Positions 1-9,416 of a stretch of DNA of 21,248 nucleotides are shown here, in pieces (position 1 is the stretch's first letter; each line of letters starts with the position of its first letter). The notes under the pieces are model-generated. The model had not been told where the DNA came from and made no database searches. It saw nothing but the letters and a program-made list of their open reading frames with translations. The stretch comes from Nitrosospira sp. Its GTDB lineage: Bacteria; Pseudomonadota; Gammaproteobacteria; Burkholderiales; Nitrosomonadaceae. The stretch covers positions 1 through 21,248 of the forward strand of contig JAKDLC010000004.1 of the NCBI GenBank assembly GCA_030453055.1, written 5' to 3'. The position numbers and the translations under genes were made by a program.

Positions 1-21
1 GGATTCGCACCCGCTGAAAAA

Positions 22-37
22 CCGTGCCTTTGCACGG
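22..37. repeat. Short perfect hairpin near the window start
   Basis: A six-base stem (CCGTGC/GCACGG) with a four-base CTTT loop. No T-run follows on either strand, so it is not a convincing terminator. It may belong to the end of the decayed IS element that lies just downstream, or to the tail of whatever precedes the window. Confidence 0.3.
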
Positions 38-135
38 CGCACTGAAACATCCGGGCTAGCAGCCTGGCGGACTTAACCGGCGCACATTATAAAATTGGAT
101 AATCACCGTAAGTTTACACTGACGGAGCGCCTGCT

Positions 136-229
136 ATGAACAACTTCCGCCCGATAAGACCGCACGATCGGCGTTTTGTTGCCACCCTCGATGGACGAAT
201 GGCTGCCCGAACGCCACCTGGCGCGCTAA
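136..229 (+). pseudogene. N-terminal remnant of an IS1182-type transposase
   Basis: Two overlapping frames together give the start of an IS1182-like transposase. From the ATG at 136 one reads MNNFRP, the typical opening. After a shift of frame, 173-226 reads VLLPPSMDEWLPERHLAR, which matches the conserved LLPPSLxxWLPExHLA block known from this family. A stop follows at 227-229 and no further transposase homology is visible. The fragment is therefore both frameshifted and cut off after about 30 residues, and cannot be functional. The family name rests on my recognition of the motif, not on a search. The sequence at 50-75, just upstream, could be part of the old element end, but I cannot prove this. 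Confidence 0.55.
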
Positions 230-284
230 CAAAGTTGTTACAGTAGCCGAGTATTGGATGAAAGTACCTTCCCCGCCGGGTACA

Positions 285-313
285 GCGTCACGTCATTGGG
301 GGCATGATAGAAT
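285..313 (+). promoter_or_regulatory. Putative extended -10 promoter for metH
   Basis: TAGAAT at 308-313 matches five of six bases of the sigma70 -10 box and is preceded by TG at 305-306, giving an extended -10. The hexamer at 285-290, 17 bases upstream, is a poor -35 (three of six). If real, transcription starts near 320. That would place the upstream ATG at 304 inside the promoter and supports the start at 343. No cobalamin riboswitch signature was recognised in 1-342. Confidence 0.35.
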
Positions 314-342
314 CCAGCCTCCATCGAAAATGTAGCCTGGCA

Positions 343-3300
343 ATGAACGAACATCCCCGCACCGCGTTACTGCAAGACCTGCTTGCCCGCCGCATCCTGA
401 TGCTGGACGGCGCCATGGGCACGATGATCCAGAGCCACCGGCTCAACGAAGCGGATTATCGCGGCACGCGCTTCGCCGATTTTCCGCACGACCTCAAAGG
501 CAACAACGATCTTCTGACACTCACCCAACCGCAGATTATCCATTCCATTCATACCGGCTATCTGGAAGCGGGTGCGGACATCATCGAGACCAACACCTTC
601 AATTCCACCGCTGCCTCGATGGGCGATTACCACATGCAGGATCTGGTGTACGAGCTGAATTTCGCCGGGGCTAAGCTGGCGCGGGAGGCGGCGCAGGCGA
701 TGGAAGCGAAAACCCCCGAGAGGCCACGTTTCGTCGCGGGTGTTCTCGGGCCGACCACCAAAACCGCCTCCATCTCACCCGACGTGAACGACCCCGGTTT
801 TCGCGGCATCACCTTCGATCAACTGGTGGCGGACTATTCCGAATCCATTCGCGGGCTCATCGACGGCGGGGCCGACATCGTGCTGGTGGAAACCATTTTC
901 GATACCCTGAACGCCAAGGCTGCGCTATTTGCCGTCGATCAATATTTTGAGACTCACGGCGTGCGCGTTCCCGTCATGATTTCCGCAACCATCACCGATG
1001 CGTCCGGGCGGACGCTCTCCGGGCAGACACCGGAAGCCTTCTGGAACTCGGTCAGTAACGCGCGACCCCTGTCTGTAGGGCTTAACTGCGCCTTGGGAGC
1101 GGAATTGATGCGTCCCTACATCGAGGAACTTTCCCGGGTTGCCGGCGTGTACGTCAGTGCGCACCCCAATGCCGGCCTGCCCAATCCGCTGGCGGAAACC
1201 GGCTATGACGAGTCGCCCGAATATACTGCAAGTCTGATCAAGGGATTTGCGCAATCGGGTTTCGTCAATATCGTCGGCGGCTGCTGCGGCACCACGCCGG
1301 CGCACATCAAGGCCATCGCCGATGCGGTGAGCGATATTGCGCCTCGGGTCGTTCCCGATATCCCGAAAAAATTGCGCCTGTCCGGTCTGGAGCCTCTCAG
1401 CATCGGCGACGACTCACTGTTCGTGAATGTGGGTGAGCGAACCAATGTCACCGGCTCGAAAGCCTTCGCCCGCTTGATACTGGGTAACAATTATGCGGAA
1501 GCACTGAGCGTTGCCCGTAATCAGGTGGAAAACGGTGCACAGATCATCGACATCAACATGGATGAGGCGATGCTCGATTCGCAGAAGGCGATGGTGACGT
1601 TCCTGAACCTCATCGCCGCCGAACCGGATATCAGCCGTGTGCCGGTCATGATCGACTCGAGCAAGTGGTCGGTGATCGAAGCGGGGTTGAAGTGCGTGCA
1701 AGGCAAGGCCGTGATCAACTCCATCAGCATGAAGGAAGGCGAAACGGAGTTCATCGAACATGCGAAACTTGCCCGCCGCTACGGCGCCGCGGTAATCGTA
1801 ATGGCTTTCGACGAGTCGGGGCAGGCCGATACGAAAGAACGCAAGGTGGACATTTGCACACGCTGCTATCGCATTCTGGTTGATCAGGTGGGTTTTCCGC
1901 CTGAAGACATCATTTTTGATCCAAACATTTTTGCGGTCGCCACCGGCATCGAGGAACACAACAATTACGGCGTTGATTTCATCGAGGCCACTCGCATCAT
2001 CAAGCAAACGCTGCCCCATGCCAAGGTGAGCGGAGGCGTGTCGAACGTGTCATTTTCTTTCCGCGGCAACGAGCCCGTGCGCGAAGCGATCCATACCGCG
2101 TTCCTTTATCACGCGATCCGGGCCGGCATGACCATGGGTATCGTTAACGCCGGACAACTGGGCGTTTATTCGGATGTTCCCAAGGACCTGCTGGAGCGGG
2201 TCGAGAATGTGCTGCTCAATCGTCCAATCGAAGGGGACGTCAGCACCACCGAGCGGCTGGTGGAATTCGCGGAGAGCTTCAAGGGAAAAAGCAAGGAAAA
2301 CATCGAAGATCTTTCCTGGCGCAACGAGTCGATCCAGCAACGTCTCACTCACGCGCTGGTCAGAGGCATCACCACCTATATCGTCGAAGATACCGAGGCG
2401 GCCCGGCTCGAAATCAGTAATCAGGGCGGACGTCCGATCCAGGTGATCGAGGGTCCGCTCATGAATGGCATGAACGTGGTGGGCGACCTGTTCGGCTCCG
2501 GCAAGATGTTTTTACCCCAGGTGGTCAAGTCGGCGCGCGTGATGAAGCAAGCGGTGGCGCACCTGCTGCCGTTCATCGAGGCGGAAAAAAAGTTGTCGGG
2601 CGATTCCCGGCCCAAGGGCAAGATCGTCATCGCCACGGTCAAGGGGGATGTGCACGACATCGGCAAAAATATCGTGACCGTGGTGCTCCAGTGCAATAAT
2701 TACGCGGTGGTGAATATGGGCGTGATGGTGCCGTGTGCACAGATTCTCGAAATGGCACGGCGCGAGCAGGCCGACATGATCGGTCTGTCAGGACTGATTA
2801 CGCCTTCCCTGGAGGAAATGGCGCATGTGGCGAAGGAAATGCAGCGCGAAGGGTTTACCATTCCGCTATTGATCGGCGGCGCAACCACTTCGCGGGTGCA
2901 CACGGCCGTGAAAGTCGCGCCGCATTACCATGGGGTTACCGTATGGGTGCCGGATGCGAGCCGCGCCGTGGGCGTATGCAGCAATTTGTTATCAGAGGAT
3001 TTGCGGGCGGATTACGTGCGGGGGCTCCAGGCCGAGTACGAGAAAGTCCGCACCCAGCATAGAAACAAGAAAGGACCCGCACCGATGCTATCCATTACCG
3101 AAGCGCGAAATAACGCCTTTAAAACCGATTGGGAAAACTACACTCCGCCGGAACCGGACTTCGTCGGCGTGAGGTCGTTAAGAAATTACCCGCTGGAAAA
3201 AATAGTTCCCTACATCGATTGGACGCCATTCTTTCAGGCGTGGGAATTGTCGGGGCGTTATCCGGCGATTCTTCAAGACGAGGTAGTGGGGGAGGCTGCC

Positions 3301-4068
3301 AGTACCCTGTTCCGCGATGCGCAGGCCATGCTGAAGAAAATAGTCGAGCAGAAATGGCTGGGCGCCAATGCCGTATTCGGCCTGTTTCCTGCAAATACCG
3401 TGAACAGCGACGACATAGAGATTTATGCCGATAAAGCCCGCACCAGATTGGCGATGACATTCCATAATCTGCGGCAGCAGACCATGAAGCCGGCCGGACG
3501 CCCCAATCTATGTCTGGCCGACTTCATCGCGCCCAGGGAAACGGGGCTTCGCGACACGATCGGTGTATTCGCGGTAACCTCCGGGCTCGGCATCGACGCA
3601 CGAATAAAGGCTTTTGAGGAGGCGCATGACGATTACAGCGCAATTATATTGAAAGCGCTGGCTGACCGTCTGGCGGAAGCTTTCGCCGAGCACATGCACT
3701 GGCGGGTACGGCGCGAATTCTGGGGGTTTGTCAAAGATGAAAACCTGAGCAATGAGCAACTCGTCGCCGAAGAGTATCGCGGCATCCGCCCCGCGCCCGG
3801 TTACCCGGCCTGTCCTGACCACACCGAAAAAGGCCCGTTGTTTGAACTGCTTAAAGCTCCGGAAAATGCCGGCATTATCGTGACTGAATCCTACGCCATG
3901 GTGCCGACCGCGGCGGTATCGGGCTTCTATTTTTCTCACCCCGAAGCGGATTATTTCGCGGTAGGCAAAATAAACAAGGAGCAGGTGGAAGATTATGCGA
4001 AGCGCAAAGGCTGGACGCTGGGGGAGACGGAAAAATGGCTGGCGCCGGTATTGGCGTATGAACGATAG
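343..4068 (+). CDS. metH: Cobalamin-dependent methionine synthase MetH
   Basis: Transfers the methyl group of 5-methyltetrahydrofolate to homocysteine through methylcobalamin, making methionine in the cytoplasm. With the start at 343 the protein has 1241 residues, close to E. coli MetH (1227). All four modules are present in order. The homocysteine domain has zinc ligands Cys249 (GLNCALG) and Cys314/Cys315 (GGCCGTT). The pterin-binding domain starts around residue 350. The B12 cap and Rossmann domain carry DVHDIGKN, with the cobalt-ligating His near 771. The C-terminal AdoMet reactivation domain has [12 protein letters not shown] at about 1149-1160. An in-frame ATG at 304 would add 13 residues, but they are not MetH-like and overlap a candidate promoter, so I chose 343. 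It is monocistronic and converges on spoT. Identification is secure; only the start is uncertain. Confidence 0.97.
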   Translation: MNEHPRTALLQDLLARRILMLDGAMGTMIQSHRLNEADYRGTRFADFPHDLKGNNDLLTLTQPQIIHSIHTGYLEAGADIIETNTFNSTAASMGDYHMQDLVYELNFAGAKLAREAAQAMEAKTPERPRFVAGVLGPTTKTASISPDVNDPGFRGITFDQLVADYSESIRGLIDGGADIVLVETIFDTLNAKAALFAVDQYFETHGVRVPVMISATITDASGRTLSGQTPEAFWNSVSNARPLSVGLNCALGAELMRPYIEELSRVAGVYVSAHPNAGLPNPLAETGYDESPEYTASLIKGFAQSGFVNIVGGCCGTTPAHIKAIADAVSDIAPRVVPDIPKKLRLSGLEPLSIGDDSLFVNVGERTNVTGSKAFARLILGNNYAEALSVARNQVENGAQIIDINMDEAMLDSQKAMVTFLNLIAAEPDISRVPVMIDSSKWSVIEAGLKCVQGKAVINSISMKEGETEFIEHAKLARRYGAAVIVMAFDESGQADTKERKVDICTRCYRILVDQVGFPPEDIIFDPNIFAVATGIEEHNNYGVDFIEATRIIKQTLPHAKVSGGVSNVSFSFRGNEPVREAIHTAFLYHAIRAGMTMGIVNAGQLGVYSDVPKDLLERVENVLLNRPIEGDVSTTERLVEFAESFKGKSKENIEDLSWRNESIQQRLTHALVRGITTYIVEDTEAARLEISNQGGRPIQVIEGPLMNGMNVVGDLFGSGKMFLPQVVKSARVMKQAVAHLLPFIEAEKKLSGDSRPKGKIVIATVKGDVHDIGKNIVTVVLQCNNYAVVNMGVMVPCAQILEMARREQADMIGLSGLITPSLEEMAHVAKEMQREGFTIPLLIGGATTSRVHTAVKVAPHYHGVTVWVPDASRAVGVCSNLLSEDLRADYVRGLQAEYEKVRTQHRNKKGPAPMLSITEARNNAFKTDWENYTPPEPDFVGVRSLRNYPLEKIVPYIDWTPFFQAWELSGRYPAILQDEVVGEAASTLFRDAQAMLKKIVEQKWLGANAVFGLFPANTVNSDDIEIYADKARTRLAMTFHNLRQQTMKPAGRPNLCLADFIAPRETGLRDTIGVFAVTSGLGIDARIKAFEEAHDDYSAIILKALADRLAEAFAEHMHWRVRREFWGFVKDENLSNEQLVAEEYRGIRPAPGYPACPDHTEKGPLFELLKAPENAGIIVTESYAMVPTAAVSGFYFSHPEADYFAVGKINKEQVEDYAKRKGWTLGETEKWLAPVLAYER

Positions 4069-4120
4069 GGCAGCGGGCAAATCTCCCGGTATGTAAAGTG
4101 AAGCGAAGCGAGGATTTGAA

Positions 4121-6265
4121 TCAGCCCTTCATCCGGCTGATTTTCGCGACTTCCGGAATACGCCTCAAACCCCGCATAACTTGTGCAAGATGATAGCGGT
4201 TGCGGACCTGTAACGTGAAATTCATGGTGGTATAGGCGCCATCTCCTTCCATGTCAACGTTATCAATGTTGGAACCGGCTCCGGCGATTGCAGCCGCGAG
4301 CCTGGCCAATACGCCGCGCTCATTGGCCGCCACTGCTTTGATGCTGGCCTCGAAATGCCGGGTAATCCCTTTACCCCATGCCACATCCAGCCAATTGTCC
4401 GAATGATTGCGGTTTTTGATGACAGCCGGACAATCATGGACATGTATCACCAATCCTTGATCCTTCTTGATAAAACCGACAATGGAATCCCCCGGAATCG
4501 GGCGGCAGCATTTGGCGAATTGTACCGCCATGCCTTCGGTGCCGAGTATCGTGATGACACCGATACCTCCATTTGCCCCGGTAGCGGATTCTCCCGGCGC
4601 TGCCAAGTGCCTTGCTATCACTGCCGGGAGATGCTTGCCTAATCCCATGTCCGCCAGTAAATCATTTCTGGATTTGGCGCCGCTCTCCCGCGCCAGTTTC
4701 TCCCATTGCGCGTCGCTTATCGTCTGCGGATCAACCTTGAGCAACGTTAACGCCTGATTCAGCAAGCGCTCCCCCAGCTTGGCCGACTCTTCGTATTGCA
4801 TGGTCTTGAGAAAACGACGGATATGCGAGCGCGCCTTGCCGGTAACGACGTAATTAAGCCAGGCCGGGTTGGGTTTTGCATGCGACGCGGTAACAATCTC
4901 AATGCGATCGCCGCTTCGGAGACTGGTGCGCAAAGGCGCATTCTCACCGTTTATTTTCGCAGCCACGCAGCTGTCGCCAATGTCGGTATGTACCGCATAG
5001 GCGAAATCCACGGCTGTAGCATCCTTGGGCAGGGCCAATATCTTGCCTTGGGGCGTAAAGACATAGACTTCGCCAGGAAACAGGTCAACCTTGAGATGTT
5101 CCAGAAATTCCAAAGAATCAGTGGAGTCGCTTAGCGTCTCCAACAGGCTCTGCAACCACTGATGGGTTTTCAGGTGCAGGTCGTTGATATCGGCATCGGT
5201 GCTCTTATAGAGCCAGTGCGAAGCCACGCCCGCCTCCGCAATCCGGTGCATTTCGGCGGTGCGAATTTGCACTTCAATCGGGATGCCATAAGGGCCCCAC
5301 AAAGTATTGTGCAATGACTGGTAACCGTTTGCCTTGGGAATCGCGATATAGTCCTTGAATTTTCCGGGGATGGGGTTATAGAGACTGTGCAATGCCCCCA
5401 GCGCGATGTAGCACGACGGCACGTCTTTGACGACAACGCGGAAACCGTAAATGTCGAGTACTTCCGAAAACGTAAGGTGTTTCTCCGCCATTTTCTTGTA
5501 AATACTGTAAAGCTGCTTTTCGCGTCCGCTCACCTCCGCGTCCAGTCCCGCAGCCTGCAGGCGCTGCTTGATGGCATCGAGGATTTTGGTCACCACTTCG
5601 CGGCGATTGCCACGCGCCGCCTTGGTGGCATTGGCCAGAACCCGGTAGCGTGTTGGAAAAAGGTAGCGAAAACTGAGCTCCTGCAGCTCCTGGTAGATAC
5701 TGTTGAGCCCCAGACGGTTGGCTATGGGCGCATAGATTTCCATGGTTTCGCGGGCGATGCGGCGTCGTTTCTCGGGCCGCATCGCCTCCAGCGTACGCAT
5801 GTTGTGCAGCCGGTCCGCCAATTTGATAAGTATGACGCGCACGTCTTGCGCCATCGCCAGCAGCATCTTGCGGAAATTTTCCGCCTGAGCGTCCGCATGG
5901 GTCTGGAACTCGATCTTGTCGAGCTTTGAAACGCCATCCACGAGTTCCGCAACCGGCTTGCCAAATCTATCGCTGATCTCGGTCTTGGAGACGTGCGTGT
6001 CCTCCATCACGTCATGTAACAAAGCAGCGCTCAGCGTCGGGGGATCAAGACGCAATTTACCGAGTATGCCGGCTACCGCCAACGGATGAGAAATATAGGG
6101 TTCACCGGATTGCCGGAATTGTCCGGAATGGGCGCTCTGGCTGAAAAGGTAGGCGTTCTGAAGCTCAGAAATATCCTCCGGCTTAAGGTAACCGGATAAT
6201 TCATTAAACAGGAAATCCGCCTCGGGTAAGGTAGCAGAGGGAGCCGGCGAGCCTCGTACATGCAT
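4121..6265 (-). CDS. spoT: Bifunctional (p)ppGpp synthetase/hydrolase SpoT
   Basis: Makes and degrades the stringent-response alarmone (p)ppGpp. The 714-residue product has the full RelA/SpoT layout. The N-terminal HD hydrolase domain is intact, with His60 and HDVMEDT at 84-90, so hydrolase activity is expected, unlike monofunctional RelA. The synthetase domain follows (YSIYKKM, GYQSLHNT, EVQIRT). Then come a TGS domain (VYVFTPQGKILALP), a Cys-containing CRC/zinc-finger region (KCCRPIPGD) and a C-terminal ACT domain. The start at 6265 is preceded by AAAGGA at good spacing. A GTG at 6328 would add 21 residues without family resemblance and has no useful ribosome site. It lies downstream of rpoZ in the same direction, as in E. 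coli, and this supports spoT over relA. Confidence 0.95.
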   Translation of the reverse strand: MHVRGSPAPSATLPEADFLFNELSGYLKPEDISELQNAYLFSQSAHSGQFRQSGEPYISHPLAVAGILGKLRLDPPTLSAALLHDVMEDTHVSKTEISDRFGKPVAELVDGVSKLDKIEFQTHADAQAENFRKMLLAMAQDVRVILIKLADRLHNMRTLEAMRPEKRRRIARETMEIYAPIANRLGLNSIYQELQELSFRYLFPTRYRVLANATKAARGNRREVVTKILDAIKQRLQAAGLDAEVSGREKQLYSIYKKMAEKHLTFSEVLDIYGFRVVVKDVPSCYIALGALHSLYNPIPGKFKDYIAIPKANGYQSLHNTLWGPYGIPIEVQIRTAEMHRIAEAGVASHWLYKSTDADINDLHLKTHQWLQSLLETLSDSTDSLEFLEHLKVDLFPGEVYVFTPQGKILALPKDATAVDFAYAVHTDIGDSCVAAKINGENAPLRTSLRSGDRIEIVTASHAKPNPAWLNYVVTGKARSHIRRFLKTMQYEESAKLGERLLNQALTLLKVDPQTISDAQWEKLARESGAKSRNDLLADMGLGKHLPAVIARHLAAPGESATGANGGIGVITILGTEGMAVQFAKCCRPIPGDSIVGFIKKDQGLVIHVHDCPAVIKNRNHSDNWLDVAWGKGITRHFEASIKAVAANERGVLARLAAAIAGAGSNIDNVDMEGDGAYTTMNFTLQVRNRYHLAQVMRGLRRIPEVAKISRMKG

Positions 6266-6372
6266 GTAATTTCCTTTATTCTCTGATACGGCCCGCGGTC
6301 GGGCGTTTCCGGATGGCGGCATCCTCACGAGAGTCTATAAATCCAGTTTGCAATCGAACCGATCCAGTCTCC

Positions 6373-6400
6373 AGTATAGATGCGCGCCCGGCAAAATCAA
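6373..6400 (-). promoter_or_regulatory. Sigma70-type promoter for spoT
   Basis: On the minus strand TTGATT (6400-6395) and TATACT (6378-6373) are separated by 16 bases, matching four of six and five of six consensus positions. The -35 box overlaps the last codons of rpoZ. Predicted transcription starts near 6366, giving a leader of about 100 bases before the spoT ATG. This allows spoT to be expressed separately from gmk-rpoZ. Confidence 0.5.
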
Positions 6401-6603
6401 AGCGGGCCAATGTTAAGAAGTTCCATCCCTATCTTTCCCTGAGCCAGTTCGCGCAACGCAATTACCGTAGGCTTATCTCGGGTGGCCTCCACCATGGGGG
6501 TACCGCCGACTGAAAGCTGTCTTGCCCGGATGGTTGCGACCAGGGTCATATCGAAGCGGTTGGGAATTTTTTTCAAACAATCGTCAACGGTGATGCGTGC
6601 CAT
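6397..6603 (-). CDS. rpoZ: RNA polymerase omega subunit RpoZ
   Basis: Small subunit that helps fold and assemble the beta-prime subunit and forms part of a ppGpp-binding site in proteobacterial RNA polymerase. The 68-residue protein begins [19 protein letters not shown], the hallmark omega N-terminus, followed by the VATIRARQL helix and an [10 protein letters not shown] segment. Its length is typical of betaproteobacterial omega, which is shorter than the 91 residues of E. coli. The start has a good GGGAG ribosome site about eight bases upstream. The gene lies between gmk and spoT, the classic order. Confidence 0.96.
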   Translation of the reverse strand: MARITVDDCLKKIPNRFDMTLVATIRARQLSVGGTPMVEATRDKPTVIALRELAQGKIGMELLNIGPL

Positions 6604-6738
6604 AATATTGCTCCCGGTATAGTGTGTCAGAAATAGCGGCGCAAAGCGCCTAATGAAAGAGCGGCAAAAGTAACGGTGCAGCTCCCGTCAAGGTATGGCG
6701 GGTATGCGGGGAATGCTAAAAAATAATCGGATTTAGGG

Positions 6739-7365
6739 CTATGAAACAGGAATTCTTCCGAGCTGTGTTACCAGTCCGTGGTGACGAACGACTTGGCTCG
6801 TCATTCTCAAACGCTCAGCTTGTACGATGCAGGCCAGCTCCTGCAGCGCCTTGTCCAGCTTCTCATTGATGATAACATAATCATATTCGCTCACATGGCC
6901 GATCTCCTCACGGGCGGCGGCCAGACGCCGCGTGATTGCTTCCGGACTATCCTGCGCCCGCTTTCTCAAGCGCATCTCCAACGCCTCCAATGATGGCGGT
7001 AGAACAAAAATTCCCATCGATTTGGGAAAGACCCGTCGCACCTGCTGCGCACCCTGACTGTCGATTTCCAGCAGAATGTCGTGTCCCGACACGATCGTGT
7101 CGTTTAGCCACCTTTGCGAAGTGCCGTATAGATTTCCGTAAATCTCCGCGCTTTCCAGAAATTCCCCCTGTTCCAGTTTCTGTTCAAACATTTCACGGCT
7201 TATGAAGTGGTAATCGCGCCCATCCACTTCTTCGGGACGCGCCGGCCGGGATGTATAGGAAACAGATAGGCTCAGATCGATGCCGGTTTGAAGCAAGGCC
7301 TTAACCAGGCTGGTTTTTCCGGCGCCCGATGGAGCGCTGATAATAAACAGGTTGCCCGGTGTCAT
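6739..7365 (-). CDS. gmk: Guanylate kinase Gmk
   Basis: Phosphorylates GMP to GDP with ATP, supplying GTP and (p)ppGpp synthesis. The 208-residue product has the P-loop APSGAGKTSL at residues 11-20 and the GMP-binding region SVSYTSRPARPEEVDGRDYH, followed by the lid and the LLEIDSQGAQQVR strand. Length matches the family (about 207). The start ATG lies 47 bases after the trxC stop and has only a weak purine-rich ribosome site. A 135-base gap separates it from rpoZ. The gap contains a small GGCGC/GCGCC hairpin at 6636-6648 but no convincing terminator, so read-through into rpoZ is likely. Confidence 0.96.
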   Translation of the reverse strand: MTPGNLFIISAPSGAGKTSLVKALLQTGIDLSLSVSYTSRPARPEEVDGRDYHFISREMFEQKLEQGEFLESAEIYGNLYGTSQRWLNDTIVSGHDILLEIDSQGAQQVRRVFPKSMGIFVLPPSLEALEMRLRKRAQDSPEAITRRLAAAREEIGHVSEYDYVIINEKLDKALQELACIVQAERLRMTSQVVRHHGLVTQLGRIPVS

Positions 7366-7412
7366 TTTGTAGTCGCGTTTTCCAAGAGATAACAGTTGGC
7401 GCCTGATTCATT

Positions 7413-7844
7413 CTAACGCGATTGAACCCAACGTACGATATCCTGAGCTGTCATGGCGCCAGACTGTCGCGTCTGCTCGCGGCCACCCCGAAAGAGCGCC
7501 AGAGTCGGGATGCTGCGGATATTGTACCGCGCACCCAGTGCCGGCTCAGCTTCGGTGTTCACCTTGGCCAGACGAATGTGTGGCTCCAGCATACCTGCTG
7601 CCTGAACGAAGGCTGGCGCCATCATCTTGCAGGGACCACACCAGGGCGCCCATAAATCAACCAGTATCGGAATGTCGTTGCGGTCGAGGTGTTTGGCGAA
7701 CGTGGCGGGGGTTAACTCCACCGGGTGGCCCGTAAACAATGGCTGGTGGCATTGTCCGCAATTGGGCTGCTGCTCCAGCCGTGCAGCGGGTACACGGTTA
7801 ACCGCCTGGCAGTGTGGGCAGACAAGATGCAGGGAGTCGCTCAT
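7413..7844 (-). CDS. trxC: Thioredoxin 2 (zinc-containing) TrxC
   Basis: Cytoplasmic disulfide reductase. The 143-residue protein has the N-terminal zinc module that separates TrxC from TrxA: Cys9/Cys12 (CPHC) and Cys29/Cys32 (CGQC). The thioredoxin fold follows, with the active site WCGPC (Cys69/Cys72) and the cis-proline segment RSIPTLALFRGG. E. coli TrxC is 139 residues. It is the first gene of the minus-strand group ahead of gmk, only 47 bases away, and transcribed divergently from the gcv operon. The ribosome site (GGGAA, about eight bases upstream) is modest. Confidence 0.94.
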   Translation of the reverse strand: MSDSLHLVCPHCQAVNRVPAARLEQQPNCGQCHQPLFTGHPVELTPATFAKHLDRNDIPILVDLWAPWCGPCKMMAPAFVQAAGMLEPHIRLAKVNTEAEPALGARYNIRSIPTLALFRGGREQTRQSGAMTAQDIVRWVQSR

Positions 7845-7982
7845 GAGAAATTCCCGGTCTGATGGGGAGGGAAAGATTCTACCTTATGTTCGAACTCTGC
7901 AAGCATCCCCATCGAAGGGACTATTTCACACCACCCCAATTTCCAATCATTGATAAAAAACCGGTTTAGCCCACTATTTACC

Positions 7983-8012
7983 TTGTCGTAATCCCGGTTG
8001 GAGGAGTATAGT
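7983..8012 (+). promoter_or_regulatory. Putative promoter for the gcv operon
   Basis: TTGTCG at 7983-7988 and TATAGT at 8007-8012, separated by 18 bases, match four of six and five of six consensus positions. Transcription would start near 8019, about 15 bases before the first base pair of the glycine aptamer. This fits a riboswitch leader. Prediction from sequence only. Confidence 0.4.
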
Positions 8013-8033
8013 TCGGGTTCTGCCATTTATATC

Positions 8034-8232
8034 CAAGCGGAAGAGTGCGCCGGTTTCATCGTCGCCGCCGAAGGCGCAACCCCCCGGAATCGCTCAGGCG
8101 TTGATCAGGTCGATCCTGATCCTTGAGAACCGCTTGTGACAGGCAATCTGGAGAGCGCCGGCATTGAGTTCGGCCACCGAAGGGGCACGCGGAACAGCCA
8201 TTCCGTAATCTCTCAGGTAAAAAGGACAGAGG
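8034..8232 (+). promoter_or_regulatory. Tandem glycine riboswitch (two aptamers)
   Basis: Two glycine aptamers in series lie upstream of gcvT. Aptamer I runs from about 8034 to 8136; its P1 stem closes by perfect pairing of CAAGCGG (8034-8040) with CCGCTTG (8130-8136), and it contains the conserved GCCGAAGGCGCAA and ATCGCTCAGGC blocks. Aptamer II runs from about 8137 to 8232 with CACCGAAGGGGCA, ATCTCTCAGGTAAAAAGGACAGAG. These blocks and their order are the published glycine riboswitch signature. The expected effect is activation of the glycine cleavage genes when glycine is abundant, through the terminator that follows. Direction of control is inferred from the family. Confidence 0.92.
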
Positions 8233-8271
8233 GGCGAGGTCATGTGACGTGACTTCGCCTTTTTTATTTTT
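8233..8271 (+). terminator. Intrinsic terminator of the glycine riboswitch
   Basis: GGCGAGGTCA (8233-8242) pairs with TGACTTCGCC (8250-8259), ten base pairs including one G-U, with a seven-base loop. It is followed by an almost pure T-run at 8260-8271. It stands between aptamer II and the gcvT start and is the probable expression platform. A GGGA ribosome site begins at 8272, immediately after the T-run, so antitermination leads directly into gcvT translation. Confidence 0.85.
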
Positions 8272-8283
8272 GGGATACCGACT

Positions 8284-9372
8284 TTGAAAACGACCTCGCT
8301 TAATCAAACTCACCGCGATATGAAGGCCAAAATGGTCGATTTCGGTGGCTGGGAAATGCCTTTGCATTATGGTTCCCAGCTTGATGAACACCATCAGGTC
8401 CGTAGGGATGCGGGCATGTTCGACGTATCTCATATGTTAGCCGTGGATATCAAGGGTGAGACTGCGCGTGATTTTTTGCGGCGCCTGGTCGCCAACAATG
8501 TAGACAAACTGACGCAGCCGGGCAAAGCGCTTTATACCTGCATGCTCAATCTTCAGGGCGGGATAATAGATGATCTCATCATTTATTTTTTGACTGAATC
8601 GCATTTCCGCATGGTTGTAAATGCGGGTACCGCCGACAAGGACATGGCATGGATGCTGGCACGGCGCGATGAGATCGCTCCCGGACTGGAAATCACCCCT
8701 CGCCGTGATCTCGCCATGATTGCGGTGCAAGGGCCTAACGCCCGCACCAAGGTTTGGCAAGTAATCGCCGGCGCTCAGACGGCAACGGAGAACCTGAAGC
8801 TGTTTCAGGCAGCATTTTTTGATGAATATTTTATTGCTCGGACCGGCTACACCGGCGAGGACGGCTTTGAAATCATGCTGCCCGCAGGGGATGCCGCGGA
8901 TTTCTGGAATGCGCTCCATGCCGCCGGCGTGGCGCCCGCGGGGCTCGGTGCGCGCGACACGTTACGGCTTGAGGCCGGCATGAATCTTTACGGCCAGGAC
9001 ATGGATGAAACGACCAGTCCGCTGGAATCCGGCTTGGGCTGGACGGTCGATTTAAAAAGCGATCGTGACTTTATCGGCAGGCAGGCGCTTTTGGAAAGGC
9101 CCGCAGCACAGCAATTGATTGGCTTGATTTTACTGGAGCGCGGTGTATTGCGCAGCCACCAGAAAGTGACTACGCCGTCCGGGGATAACGAAAGCGACGG
9201 CGAGATCACCAGCGGCGGATTTTCGCCGACGCTCAATCAGTCTATCGCGCTGGCGCGGTTACCGTTAACCGTATCCGCGGGAGATGAGGTGCAGGTAGTG
9301 GTGCGAGACAAAATGCTGCGGGCGAAAGCAGTAAAATACCCGTTCGTGCGAAACGGCAAAAGTCTGATTTGA
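8284..9372 (+). CDS. gcvT: Glycine cleavage system T protein (aminomethyltransferase)
   Basis: Takes the aminomethyl group from lipoylated H protein and, with tetrahydrofolate, gives 5,10-methylenetetrahydrofolate and ammonia. The 362-residue product matches GcvT throughout: [24 protein letters not shown] at the N-terminus, [22 protein letters not shown] in the middle and [20 protein letters not shown] before the C-terminal barrel (E. coli 364 residues). The start codon is TTG at 8284, with GGGA (8272-8275) about eight bases upstream. The first ATG in frame would remove conserved N-terminal residues. It is the first gene of the gcv block and is controlled by the riboswitch just upstream. Confidence 0.96.
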   Translation: MKTTSLNQTHRDMKAKMVDFGGWEMPLHYGSQLDEHHQVRRDAGMFDVSHMLAVDIKGETARDFLRRLVANNVDKLTQPGKALYTCMLNLQGGIIDDLIIYFLTESHFRMVVNAGTADKDMAWMLARRDEIAPGLEITPRRDLAMIAVQGPNARTKVWQVIAGAQTATENLKLFQAAFFDEYFIARTGYTGEDGFEIMLPAGDAADFWNALHAAGVAPAGLGARDTLRLEAGMNLYGQDMDETTSPLESGLGWTVDLKSDRDFIGRQALLERPAAQQLIGLILLERGVLRSHQKVTTPSGDNESDGEITSGGFSPTLNQSIALARLPLTVSAGDEVQVVVRDKMLRAKAVKYPFVRNGKSLI

Positions 9373-9416
9373 TTTGGACAGCGGCGTAAATGTCATTTAA
9401 TTCCGGAGCAAAAAAC

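Noticed and set aside
1..342. Cobalamin or S-adenosylmethionine riboswitch upstream of metH
   Set aside because: I looked for the B12 box and the other conserved blocks and found none; the sequence is better explained by IS debris and a simple promoter.
1414..2019. 201-codon minus-strand frame inside metH
   Set aside because: Shadow of the high-GC metH reading frame; composition is His/Arg-rich and no domain is apparent.
3508..4080. 190-codon minus-strand frame at the 3' end of metH
   Set aside because: Antisense to the conserved AdoMet domain of MetH, with no domain or ribosome site that I can support.
7841..8026. 61-codon minus-strand frame overlapping the trxC start by four bases
   Set aside because: The ATGA overlap resembles translational coupling, but the product has no recognisable protein character, no ribosome site was evident, and it covers the probable gcv promoter.
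8056..8433. 125-codon minus-strand frame across the riboswitch
   Set aside because: It is antisense to the two aptamers, the terminator and the gcvT 5' end, which explain the region fully.
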